DNA of 64,000 nt. It comes from a bacterium. GTDB taxonomy: Bacteria; JAGOBX01. This document shows, piece by piece, positions 54,629 to 62,935 of the stretch. The translations under genes were made by a program, and so were the position numbers. The notes beneath the pieces were generated by a model. It had not been told where the DNA came from. It saw only the letters and a program-made list of their open reading frames with translations, and searched no databases. The DNA lies in the NCBI GenBank assembly GCA_029551925.1, contig JAKPEO010000034.1, forward strand, positions 30,196 to 94,195, read 5' to 3'. Numbering within the stretch: position 1 is the stretch's first letter; every line of letters begins with the position of its first letter.

Positions 54629-55834
54629 TTAAAGAGCTGGCGGATTAAATGTCTCATGCCATGGCAGTCCGTGAATATTCAATTTCTCCATAAACGGTTC
54701 CGGATCAAATTCTTCAACATTATAGACGCCAGGTCGATGCCAAACCTTTGTCAGCATCAACATTGCGCCAATTACCGCAGGCACGCCTGTTGTATAAGAT
54801 ATTGCTTGTGATTTTACTTCTTTATAACATTCTTCGTGGTCACAAATATTATAAACATAATATTTTAAGTTTTTACCGTCTTTAACTCCTTCTATCACAC
54901 AACCGATACAAGTTTTGCCTTTTGTGCGCGGACCTAATGACGCTGGATCAGGCAGCACCGCTTTTAAAAATTGCAGCGGCACAATTTCCATACCATTATA
55001 ATTTATCGGATTTATTGATGTCATTCCTACATTCTGTAAAACTTTTAAATGCGTTAAATAATTATCTGAAAATGTCATCCAAAATCTTATGCGCTTCACT
55101 CCTTTTATGTTCTGCGCTAATGATTCTAATTCCTCGTGATATAATAAATAAATCTTTTTCGGACCTATTACAGGAAAATCAAATACTTTATTTATTTCCA
55201 ATGGCTCGGTTATTTTCCAGTCGCCATTTTCAAAATATCTGCCTTTTGCTGTAACTTCGCGAATATTTATTTCAGGATTGAAATTAGTGGCAAACGGATA
55301 ACCGTGATCGCCTGCATTTGCGTCAATTATATCTATATAGTGTATTTCATCAAAATATTTTTTCTGAGCGTATGCGCAAAAAATATTTGTCACGCCCGGA
55401 TCAAACCCGCAACCCAATAATGCCATTATTCCTTTTTTTTTAAATTTATCTCTATATGCCCACTGCCATTTATATTCAAATTTTGCTGTATCAGGCGGCT
55501 CGTAATTCGCAGTATCTAAATAATCTGCACCTGTTGCTAAACACGCATCCATAATCGGCAAATCTTGATAAGGCAGCGCGACATTTATCACTATATCAGG
55601 TTTGTATCTATTTATTAATGCTACTAATTCTTCCACATTATCAGCATTAACTTGCGCTGTCTCAATATTTGTCTTAGGTTTCTGCATCTCAATTATTTCA
55701 GTTTTTAATTTATCACATTTTGATAATGTTCGGCTTGCTATACATATATCGCTGAATACTTCCGGTATCTGACAGCATTTATGCGCAACTACACTACCCA
55801 CTCCGCCCGCGCCAATAATTAATGCTCTACTCAT
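54629..55834 (-). CDS. Carboxynorspermidine synthase (saccharopine dehydrogenase family)
   Basis: 401 residues. It has the Rossmann motif IIGAGGVGSVVAHKC, ICIASRTLSKC, the INVALPYQDLPIMDACL strand and LDTANYEPPD. It also has LLGCGFDPGVTNIFCAYAQK and DANAGDHGYPFATNFNPEINIREVTA, which is characteristic of carboxy(nor)spermidine dehydrogenases rather than true saccharopine dehydrogenase. It condenses diaminopropane or putrescine with aspartate semialdehyde using NADPH, giving carboxynorspermidine or carboxyspermidine. The partner decarboxylase NspC is not in the window. The AAGGAGG ribosome site is nine bases before the ATG at 55834 and favours it over the TTG at 55840. Confidence 0.88.
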   Translation of the reverse strand: MSRALIIGAGGVGSVVAHKCCQIPEVFSDICIASRTLSKCDKLKTEIIEMQKPKTNIETAQVNADNVEELVALINRYKPDIVINVALPYQDLPIMDACLATGADYLDTANYEPPDTAKFEYKWQWAYRDKFKKKGIMALLGCGFDPGVTNIFCAYAQKKYFDEIHYIDIIDANAGDHGYPFATNFNPEINIREVTAKGRYFENGDWKITEPLEINKVFDFPVIGPKKIYLLYHEELESLAQNIKGVKRIRFWMTFSDNYLTHLKVLQNVGMTSINPINYNGMEIVPLQFLKAVLPDPASLGPRTKGKTCIGCVIEGVKDGKNLKYYVYNICDHEECYKEVKSQAISYTTGVPAVIGAMLMLTKVWHRPGVYNVEEFDPEPFMEKLNIHGLPWHETFNPPAL

Positions 55835-55859
55835 ATTCAAGCCCCTCCTTATTTTTCTT

Positions 55860-55888
55860 AATCTTTGCTAAAAAAAATACAAAGTCAA
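55860..55888 (-). promoter_or_regulatory. Possible promoter for the carboxynorspermidine synthase gene
   Basis: On the minus strand, TTGACT (55888-55883), a 17-base spacer and AAGATT (55865-55860). The -10 is weak, so the call is tentative. Confidence 0.35.
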
Positions 55889-55937
55889 ATTGTAATTATT
55901 TATTTCCGTTTTTCAAGATTTTTTTGTTTTATTTTAT

Positions 55938-56690
55938 TCAAATTATAAATTCGTCGCCGTCTCTGCCTGCGACAGCATTATCAAAAATCTGATGCGCTAT
56001 TTTTTCGGCATTATTGCGTTTGTCAAAATTATCATATACTTCCGCATCAAAATGCACTAACACCAATTTTTTTGCTGATGCTTCTTTTGCTATTTGTGCG
56101 GCTGTCTCTGGATTTAGATGCGGCCAGTTAGGATTTGTATAGCCGCTAGGATTAGCGCATTCAGTCAATAATATATCAGCATTTTTTGATAATTTCACGG
56201 CATTTTCGCAATACCCTGTATCCGGACAATATGTTATTACTTTGCCAGATACTTCTATTCTTATACCTTGACAATATATAGAATGTCTCATCGCTAATAT
56301 TTCGCAATCAAATGGTATTTTTTGATAGTCAATCGGCATTTCTAAAATTTCAATCGGGTATTTTATATCTTTCAACGGAGTAGTAAATGGCGCTTCTATA
56401 AAAAACTTAAAAAATTTTTTGGCATTATTTGGCCCTATTATAAAAAGTTTATTTTTTATTTTAAATTTCGGCAGTATGTGCAGACCTACAGTATGGTCTA
56501 AATGATAATGACTTATAAATAAATAAACCGGTTTATCTTCTATTAAATAATTGTCTAATTTATAAATGCCGTTACCTGCATCTAAAACAATATAATAATT
56601 CGGAATATCTACAAGTATTGATATTGTATTACCTGTTGCCGTATCATACCAGCCATTTGTTCCGAGTAATATTACTTTACAATTATTCAT
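55938..56690 (-). CDS. MBL-fold metallohydrolase (RNase Z-like)
   Basis: 250 residues. The metal motif is ISHYHLDHTVGL (HxHxDH). An early LGTNGWYDTATGNT strand, AMRHSIYCQGIRI, the Asp in TYCPDTGYC and the late His in LVLVHFD complete the beta-lactamase fold. The overall plan is that of RNase Z/ElaC and related arylsulfatase-like enzymes, but the RNase Z exosite arm is not obvious. Substrate unknown. Cytosolic. It begins 5 bases after the MFS gene stop and is the last gene of that minus-strand pair. Confidence 0.8.
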   Translation of the reverse strand: MNNCKVILLGTNGWYDTATGNTISILVDIPNYYIVLDAGNGIYKLDNYLIEDKPVYLFISHYHLDHTVGLHILPKFKIKNKLFIIGPNNAKKFFKFFIEAPFTTPLKDIKYPIEILEMPIDYQKIPFDCEILAMRHSIYCQGIRIEVSGKVITYCPDTGYCENAVKLSKNADILLTECANPSGYTNPNWPHLNPETAAQIAKEASAKKLVLVHFDAEVYDNFDKRNNAEKIAHQIFDNAVAGRDGDEFII

Positions 56691-56695
56691 AAAAT

Positions 56696-57868
56696 TTACC
56701 TCGTCTTATTTTTTTCGAGTCCAAATATCAACCGCAATTTCTTACGAAATATCAAAATTACAAACGCTAATAAAATAATAAATATTCCATTAAAATAAAA
56801 AGGCATTGAATAATCATTTTTTTTACTTAAAATGCCGCTGATATATGAAAATGGTATAGATGCCGCAAGTTGCGCCATTAAAAAAAATCCGAAACTAAAG
56901 CCCAATCTGTTTTTATTAAATACAAAAGTTACAAGGATACCGAGCATCAGCGTGCATACTGCATCGCCAAATGTATGAAGTAATCTACAAATTATAAACG
57001 AATAAAATTGTTCGCTATATCCAGTCAAAAACTGAAAAACCCCGCATAAAATCAAACCAAATGCATATGCTAATACAAGATATTTTGTCTTTAAAATTTT
57101 ACCGATTATCAATGTTACAGCCGCTATCCAAAAACCGAGAATTATAAAAATATTGCCTATCTGAACATCAGTAAGTTTAATATTATTCTTCATCAATAAA
57201 GTATATGATGTCTGCTCAACTCCATAATGCGAATAAAAAATCGCTGTTATTAAAATAAACAAAATAACTTTTAAATTTTTTATATCTTGCAAATAATCTG
57301 ATATTTTAAACTGCACTTTTTGGGGCAATTGACTTTTATAGATAAAAATAAAAATCAACAAGATTATCAAAATATCAAATTTAAAAACTTGCGGATATTC
57401 AAAATATTTTGTTAATATTCCGGCAGTAAAAGGTCCGACCATAAATCCCAAAGTTGCACAAATATAAAAAAGCGTAATATATGTTGTGTTTGATTGTTCA
57501 TCAAGCGCAGAATAAAATGCGGTATTCAGCGATATAAGAAATAAGACAGAACCGATACCGCCAAAAAAATATGCAATTAAAAAAAATAAAAAACTATCAA
57601 AAAACGCTATGCCAGCCAGCCAAAGCAATATGCCTATTGCGCCAACCACAATAATTTTTCGAGAGCCTAAATAATCTGTTAATATTCCAAACGGCAGCAT
57701 TGTAATCAACGATATCACATTAAATAGCGTAAATATTAAGCCGATATTAACATCTGGAATATCTAATGACTTTGCATACAGCGGAAAATATATCATCAAA
57801 AACCAAATATGAAAATAATATAAAAAATGCAAAATATAATAATTCAAATATTTTCGATAATTTTCCAT
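56696..57868 (-). CDS. MFS transporter
   Basis: 390 residues with about twelve hydrophobic helices and almost no soluble domain. The loop between helices 2 and 3 reads GILTDYLGSRK, the usual MFS Gly-x-x-x-Asp-x-x-Gly-x-x-(R/K) signature. The sequence is very rich in Phe and Ile. It starts with YYILHFLYYFHIWFL, which looks like the PPP-type or sugar/nucleoside sub-groups, but the substrate is not clear. It is probably co-transcribed with the MBL-hydrolase gene. The 150 bases upstream show no clear promoter. Confidence 0.85.
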   Translation of the reverse strand: MENYRKYLNYYILHFLYYFHIWFLMIYFPLYAKSLDIPDVNIGLIFTLFNVISLITMLPFGILTDYLGSRKIIVVGAIGILLWLAGIAFFDSFLFFLIAYFFGGIGSVLFLISLNTAFYSALDEQSNTTYITLFYICATLGFMVGPFTAGILTKYFEYPQVFKFDILIILLIFIFIYKSQLPQKVQFKISDYLQDIKNLKVILFILITAIFYSHYGVEQTSYTLLMKNNIKLTDVQIGNIFIILGFWIAAVTLIIGKILKTKYLVLAYAFGLILCGVFQFLTGYSEQFYSFIICRLLHTFGDAVCTLMLGILVTFVFNKNRLGFSFGFFLMAQLAASIPFSYISGILSKKNDYSMPFYFNGIFIILLAFVILIFRKKLRLIFGLEKNKTR

Positions 57869-58020
57869 AATAAATAAAAAAGTTCTAATTTGATTTTTTT
57901 CGATTTTCGATTCGATTAGTATTTTTGTATTTTATTTGTTTTATTTTTTATTCATAAGATATTTTTATTTTTTTGTAGTTAAGTTATTGGTTATTTAATA
58001 CGCAATATACCATCGCTTAT

Positions 58021-58893
58021 TTACGGTATAACTTTATTCAATGGATATTCAACAATATCCACTGCCCCAGCTTCTTTTAATTGAATTATTATTTTACGCG
58101 CTTCACGCTCGTCAATAACAGTATTAACGGCGCACCATTCGCTATTTGCAAGCGTATTAATTGTCGGAGATTTCATCGCAGGCAAAACTTTTAATACCTT
58201 ATCCAAATCAAATTTCAAAACATTGCACATCAGTCCTACTTTCGTCTCGCTCTCTATCGCTGATTTCAAAAGCATTGCGATTGTTTCTATTTTTTTGCGT
58301 TTCCATTCATCATTATACGCTTCTTTATTCATTATTAGCCGCGTAGTCGAAACCATTATTTCGTCAATTATCACTAATTTATTAGCACGCAGCGAACTAC
58401 CTGTTTCAGTAACCTCAACAATAGCATCGGCTAAATGCGGAGGCTTGACTTCTGTCGCGCCCCAACTAAATTCCACTTTTGCTGTCACTCCATGTTTCTT
58501 TAAATAATCAGTTGTTAAATTTACTACCTCCGTCGCTATTCGCTTGCCTTCTAAATCCTTCACGCTTTTTATATTAGAATTTTCAGGAGCCGCTAATACC
58601 CAACGCACCGGCTTGCTCGTGGCTTTGGAATACATTAATTCCGCTATTTCTATAACATCTGCACGATTTTCTGCTATCCAATCAGCGCCCGTTATTCCAG
58701 CATCTAATACTCCGTCTTGCACATAACGCGCCATTTCCTGCGCACGTATCATCATACAAGATATTTCGTCATCGTCAATCGTAGGAAAATACGAACGCGA
58801 CGATACTGTTATTTTAAATCCAGCTTTATTAAAAACATTTACAGTAGCATCTGATAAACTGCCTTTTGGTATTCCTAATTTTATCTGTTTCAT
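58021..58893 (-). CDS. hisG: ATP phosphoribosyltransferase HisG (long form)
   Basis: 290 residues. The catalytic part has [43 protein letters not shown], the PRPP-type [21 protein letters not shown] and ANKLVIID. The last 75 residues are the HisG C-terminal regulatory domain ([13 protein letters not shown] and [23 protein letters not shown]). Having that domain marks the HisZ-independent hexameric enzyme inhibited by histidine. It catalyses the first step of histidine synthesis. It lies 24 bases after hisI. Confidence 0.95.
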   Translation of the reverse strand: MKQIKLGIPKGSLSDATVNVFNKAGFKITVSSRSYFPTIDDDEISCMMIRAQEMARYVQDGVLDAGITGADWIAENRADVIEIAELMYSKATSKPVRWVLAAPENSNIKSVKDLEGKRIATEVVNLTTDYLKKHGVTAKVEFSWGATEVKPPHLADAIVEVTETGSSLRANKLVIIDEIMVSTTRLIMNKEAYNDEWKRKKIETIAMLLKSAIESETKVGLMCNVLKFDLDKVLKVLPAMKSPTINTLANSEWCAVNTVIDEREARKIIIQLKEAGAVDIVEYPLNKVIP

Positions 58894-58917
58894 CTTTTAT
58901 TATCGCTCCCTTTATAC

Positions 58918-59262
58918 TTACATAATTTCTATTAATTTGCCCTCTTCTACTTTTCGATAAAAACAACTGCGTTTATTTGTATGACACGCAGCACCACCAA
59001 TTTGTTCGACTTTTAATACCACAGTATCTAAATCGCAATCTACTAATATTTCCTTAACTTTTTGAGTATTTCCAGATGTCAACCCTTTTGTCCATAACTC
59101 GTTTCTTGACCTGCTCCAATAAGTAGCCAAGCCTGTCTCAAGCGTTTTTTTCCACGCTTCTTCATTCATAAACGCAACCATTAATATTTCACCTGTTTTA
59201 TAATCCTGCGCTATCGCCGGCAGTAATCCGCCGTTAATTTTACTAAAATCTAATTTTATCAT
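58918..59262 (-). CDS. hisI: Phosphoribosyl-AMP cyclohydrolase HisI
   Basis: 114 residues, the stand-alone cyclohydrolase length with no HisE fusion. It has [38 protein letters not shown], the metal site [12 protein letters not shown] and the zinc-type [14 protein letters not shown]. It opens the purine ring of phosphoribosyl-AMP in the third step of histidine synthesis. A near-perfect GAGGTGA ribosome site sits eight bases before the ATG, and a promoter lies at 59321-59294. It starts the hisI-hisG pair; the other his genes must lie elsewhere. Confidence 0.96.
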   Translation of the reverse strand: MIKLDFSKINGGLLPAIAQDYKTGEILMVAFMNEEAWKKTLETGLATYWSRSRNELWTKGLTSGNTQKVKEILVDCDLDTVVLKVEQIGGAACHTNKRSCFYRKVEEGKLIEIM

Positions 59263-59293
59263 AAATTACTATCACCTCATAATTTTTTTTTTA

Positions 59294-59321
59294 ATATTAA
59301 TATTTATAAAAAATTAGTCAA
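59294..59321 (-). promoter_or_regulatory. Promoter for hisI-hisG
   Basis: On the minus strand, TTGACT (59321-59316), a 16-base spacer and TAATAT (59299-59294). It is the divergent partner of the promoter at 59333. Confidence 0.5.
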
Positions 59322-59332
59322 TCATTTTTTTA

Positions 59333-59361
59333 TTTCAATTTTTTTTGTTTTCTAATATAAT
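59333..59361 (+). promoter_or_regulatory. Promoter for the GT4 gene
   Basis: TTTCAA at 59333-59338, a 17-base spacer and TATAAT at 59356-59361. The expected start leaves a leader of only a few bases before the ATG at 59375, and no Shine-Dalgarno is seen. Confidence 0.45.
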
Positions 59362-59374
59362 TCCCTATTAATTT

Positions 59375-60508
59375 ATGAAAATTACAATTGATGCAACTTA
59401 TATTTTAAATAATAAAACAGGCATCGGCTATTATACCGAAGGACTTATAAATTCTTTAATACAATACGACAAAACAAACGACTATACTCTTTTTTATAAT
59501 TGCTTGAAACCGCAAAAATACCGTATTCCTGCAAATCTCCCGCAAAATTTTAAAAATAAATTCTTCAAAATTCCGCGACGCTATCTTATGAAATTATGGA
59601 ATCTCAATATTTTTCCTAATACTTTTATTTTAGGCAATCCTGATATTTTTATATGCACTGGCTTGCACATCCCTTGCAATCTCAAATCTAAAAAATTATC
59701 TATTGTTTACGATTTATCTTTTTTAGTTGATGATTTTACTTATACGCTTGACCAAAAAAAAAAATTAGATGCGCTCATTAAAAAAATTCTCGATGTCTCG
59801 AATTTCATTATTACTACTTCAATTAATACAAAAAACGATTTAATTAAATTTTATCAATATCCACAAAATAAAATTGAGGTGGTATATGGCGCGCTTATTA
59901 ATATGCCAAATATAGATAATTTAAAAAATTCCGAAAACATACAAATCACTAATATTTTAAATAATGAAAAAATTACAATTAATAATTTCAATTATTTCTT
60001 ATTTGTCGGCTCGCTCGAAAAAAGAAAAAATTTATCAATTATTATAAAAGCGGTAAAATTATTAAATGATAAATCGAATACTAAATTTATATTCGCCGGC
60101 AAACCTGATAATGACTATGAAAATCTAAAAAAACTAATTTTTCAATATAATCTAACAAATAAATTTATCTTTACCGGCTATATTGACAACCAAACTAAAT
60201 GGCGTCTTTATAAAAATTGTTGTGCGGTTCTATATCCGTCGGTATATGAAGGCTTCGGTTATCCAATACTTGAAGCGTATTATTTTAATAAACCTATTAT
60301 CACTACACGCTGTGGGTCAATACCCGAACTCGCAGGAGAGACCTCACTATATATTGAATTTGACAAACCAGAACAATTATCTATAATTATCCAAAAATTT
60401 ATTGAAAATCAAATTACAATAAATTATACTGAAATAAAATCACAATTATCAAAATTTAATTGGCGATTATCAATATCTAAATTTTTAGAAATCTACAATA
60501 AATTATGA
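59375..60508 (+). CDS. GT4-family glycosyltransferase
   Basis: 377 residues of GT-B fold. The N-terminal half has ITIDATYILNNKTGIGYYTEGL and the VYDLSFL strand. The C-terminal half has FLFVGSLEKRKNL, FIFAGKPD, FTGYIDNQTKWRLYKNC and the sugar-nucleotide motif VYEGFGYPILEA, followed by CGSIPELAGE. These are typical of mannosyl- or rhamnosyltransferases in O-antigen or capsule synthesis. It is cytoplasmic-face and soluble. It is followed, with an ATGA overlap, by a GT39-like membrane transferase, so the pair probably adds sugars to a lipid-linked glycan. The sequence is very Asn- and Lys-rich. Confidence 0.85.
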   Translation: MKITIDATYILNNKTGIGYYTEGLINSLIQYDKTNDYTLFYNCLKPQKYRIPANLPQNFKNKFFKIPRRYLMKLWNLNIFPNTFILGNPDIFICTGLHIPCNLKSKKLSIVYDLSFLVDDFTYTLDQKKKLDALIKKILDVSNFIITTSINTKNDLIKFYQYPQNKIEVVYGALINMPNIDNLKNSENIQITNILNNEKITINNFNYFLFVGSLEKRKNLSIIIKAVKLLNDKSNTKFIFAGKPDNDYENLKKLIFQYNLTNKFIFTGYIDNQTKWRLYKNCCAVLYPSVYEGFGYPILEAYYFNKPIITTRCGSIPELAGETSLYIEFDKPEQLSIIIQKFIENQITINYTEIKSQLSKFNWRLSISKFLEIYNKL

Positions 60509-62124
60509 TAAAATTATTAACACGCATTATTTATTTTTCGCTGTTTTTCGGCGCGCTATTAAAATCTTTTCAATATTCGGCTGAAACGCTGAATATTAAT
60601 TTCACTACTATTCATCTATTAGTATTTTTATTCAGTTTTATGATTATTGTAAATACCATAAAATTCTCTCTGTATTTTATTATGCAAATTGAAGAAAATA
60701 AAATTAATGATATTCTATATTTTATGTGTCTGCCGTTTTTCACTCTGTATTTCCAGCCACAGATACATCAGTATTTCAAAAATTATTTTAAATTCGACTC
60801 GAGCGCAATAAAATATCATTTTTATTTTGTAATCTTTACGGCGCTGCTAATTTTATTTGGTAATCTGCTTTTAATAATATATAAAAACCGCGAAAAATTA
60901 AATAACTCCAAATCCGCTGATAAAATATATAAATATTATCTTTTACTTTTTTTAATTTTGATTTATGGGTTTTTAATGATTACTTCTCAAATTCACGGTA
61001 TTCACGGCGACGAAATTAATCATATCTGGCTCGCAGACTCGCTAAAAAATGATTTTGATGTTAATCTGATAAACAATACTCCACAAAATCAATATTTTCT
61101 CATAGCGCATTATTTCTTTAAAAATAATAATTCGCAAGTATATACAAGTGTAATGCCGGGAACCGCACTATTTTCTATGCCTTTATATTTTTTATTAAAA
61201 ACTCTCGGAATACGCATATTTATTTTCATATGCTCAATAATATTAGCGGTATTTCTTTATAATTATCTAATTTATAAAAATATTAAGCCGTTTTTCGCAT
61301 TTATTGCGATATTAGTTAGTTTATCATTACATCCAATAAATGTCTATTCTTCGCAAATATACCCTGAATTAATTGCGGCATTATTATCGCTCTTAACAAT
61401 TATTTTTTTTGAAAAAGCCAAACCGATATTTTCCGCGCTATTCTGCGCATTACTAATTTATTTTCATATAAAATATATTGCGCTCATCGGATTATTAATA
61501 GCGATTATTTTATTTTTCTATCGTTCTACTCCGCAAAAAAATAAATTTGTTTTTTTGATTTTTTTGGCGATATTCTCAATCCCTTTTGAATTATACATTT
61601 TTAATATTTACAATTCGTTCAATCCTTTTAGTCCGTATATTTTCGGAAGCGACAGCGCGCCGTATTCGTTCTTCCAGCTACTAAAATTAAATGTGCTATC
61701 AAATAATTTTTTTAAACAATTATATTTGAATTTATTTGATTTACAATTCGGACTATTTATAAATAATCCTCTGTATTTATTTATTTTCTTCGCTATTATA
61801 ACAATTTCATTAAAAAACCCAAAAAAATATGGGCATTTTTTGATTTTAATATTCGGCTATACATTCTATCTATTTTTAAATAATCAAAATTATAACGGTT
61901 ATTCGCCATTTAATAGATTATTAACTCCGATATTACCATTTAGCGCAGTTTTTTTTGCCGAATATCTTCAATCTTTAACAAATAAAAAAATTAAAATTTT
62001 ATTAATTGCAGGATTTATTATTTCTTTTACAATTTCCAGTATTTTTATTCTTTTGCCTATTTCGCGCTATCCGAATTTTTATGGATACAATAGCATTTAC
62101 AATCTTATACGAAATAAAAAATAA
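60505..62124 (+). CDS. Polytopic membrane protein, GT39/ArnT-like glycosyltransferase
   Basis: 539 residues with about eleven to thirteen membrane helices. After the third or fourth helix comes an acidic loop GIHGDEINHIW, which resembles the catalytic Asp/Glu loop of GT-C enzymes that use polyprenyl-phosphate sugars. A Pro-rich loop SQIYPELIAALLSL and a late FNRLLTPILPF also recall GT39 and related families. It would act on the periplasmic face. The donor could be the product of the polyprenyl-phosphate synthase at 25329. The start overlaps the GT4 gene stop (ATGA). The family call is moderate because these proteins diverge widely. Confidence 0.65.
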   Translation: MIKLLTRIIYFSLFFGALLKSFQYSAETLNINFTTIHLLVFLFSFMIIVNTIKFSLYFIMQIEENKINDILYFMCLPFFTLYFQPQIHQYFKNYFKFDSSAIKYHFYFVIFTALLILFGNLLLIIYKNREKLNNSKSADKIYKYYLLLFLILIYGFLMITSQIHGIHGDEINHIWLADSLKNDFDVNLINNTPQNQYFLIAHYFFKNNNSQVYTSVMPGTALFSMPLYFLLKTLGIRIFIFICSIILAVFLYNYLIYKNIKPFFAFIAILVSLSLHPINVYSSQIYPELIAALLSLLTIIFFEKAKPIFSALFCALLIYFHIKYIALIGLLIAIILFFYRSTPQKNKFVFLIFLAIFSIPFELYIFNIYNSFNPFSPYIFGSDSAPYSFFQLLKLNVLSNNFFKQLYLNLFDLQFGLFINNPLYLFIFFAIITISLKNPKKYGHFLILIFGYTFYLFLNNQNYNGYSPFNRLLTPILPFSAVFFAEYLQSLTNKKIKILLIAGFIISFTISSIFILLPISRYPNFYGYNSIYNLIRNKK

Positions 62125-62146
62125 TTTTTGCGATTAATTTATTAAT

Positions 62147-62911
62147 TTATTTACGCTGGCATTTTTTTAAATAATTTTGGTCTGTAATATCCAATACCAA
62201 AGGCGTAATTGACGCATATTTATTTGAAATAGCATTATAATCGCTGTCCGGCGAATTTTGCCAAATAGGAGGCGCGCCGCCGAGCCAATAATAACTATGC
62301 CCTCCGCTATCTTTACGCTCTATAACTTGTTCTGGATATTTTCGCGAATCTAATTTTGTAAATTTCAAGCCCTTAATTTGCTTTAATGACTGAACTGCCG
62401 GAATATTCAAATTAAATGTTTTTATTTTTTCATCTCTGCCTTTATTACTACTGCAAAAATATTTTTTTATTACATTTACAGCGTATTTCGCAGCGATGTC
62501 AAATCTAAATCTTTTTTTAGAATTATTAGCCGGCTGCATTGACACAGCGATACCATTGAGATTGTGCATTCTTGCTTCAATCACTGCTCCGACAGTGCCT
62601 GAATAAAAAACATCTTCAGCTAAATTTGCGCCTGCATTAATTCCAGACACTACCAAATCCAATTTTTTGGTTTGAAATAATTTATACAAGCCCAATGCCA
62701 CGCAATCAGCAGGAGTGCCGTCTGAAATATATATATTTTTTTTTAACTGAATCAATCGTAATGGCTTGTGAATGCTTAATGATACGCCGACCGCGCTTCG
62801 CTGCGTTTCAGGCGCGATAATAATTACATCAGCGATTTTTTTCAATGCTTCCGCCAATAAATGCAAACCGTCAGAATGTATGCCGTCATCGTTTGTCAAT
62901 AAAATATTCAT
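62147..62911 (-). CDS. surE: 5'/3'-nucleotidase SurE
   Basis: 254 residues of normal length. The N-terminus is MNILLTNDDGIHSDGL with the metal-binding DD pair. APETQRSAVGVSLSIHKPLRL, SDGTPADCVALGL, LVVSGINAGANLAEDVFYSGTVGAVIEA (metal Asn and Ser) and the late swapped-tail segment follow. SurE dephosphorylates nucleoside 5'- and 3'-monophosphates. It lies 24 bases downstream of the dihydropyrimidinase-like gene on the same strand and converges with the GT39-like gene. It adds to the nucleotide-salvage theme of the window. Confidence 0.95.
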   Translation of the reverse strand: MNILLTNDDGIHSDGLHLLAEALKKIADVIIIAPETQRSAVGVSLSIHKPLRLIQLKKNIYISDGTPADCVALGLYKLFQTKKLDLVVSGINAGANLAEDVFYSGTVGAVIEARMHNLNGIAVSMQPANNSKKRFRFDIAAKYAVNVIKKYFCSSNKGRDEKIKTFNLNIPAVQSLKQIKGLKFTKLDSRKYPEQVIERKDSGGHSYYWLGGAPPIWQNSPDSDYNAISNKYASITPLVLDITDQNYLKKCQRK

Positions 62912-62935
62912 AATATATTCTCAAAAATTATTTTT

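Noticed and set aside
57869-58020. Promoter or terminator between hisG and the MFS gene
   Set aside because: AT-rich with CGATT-type repeats, but no convincing -35/-10 pair or hairpin with a T-run.
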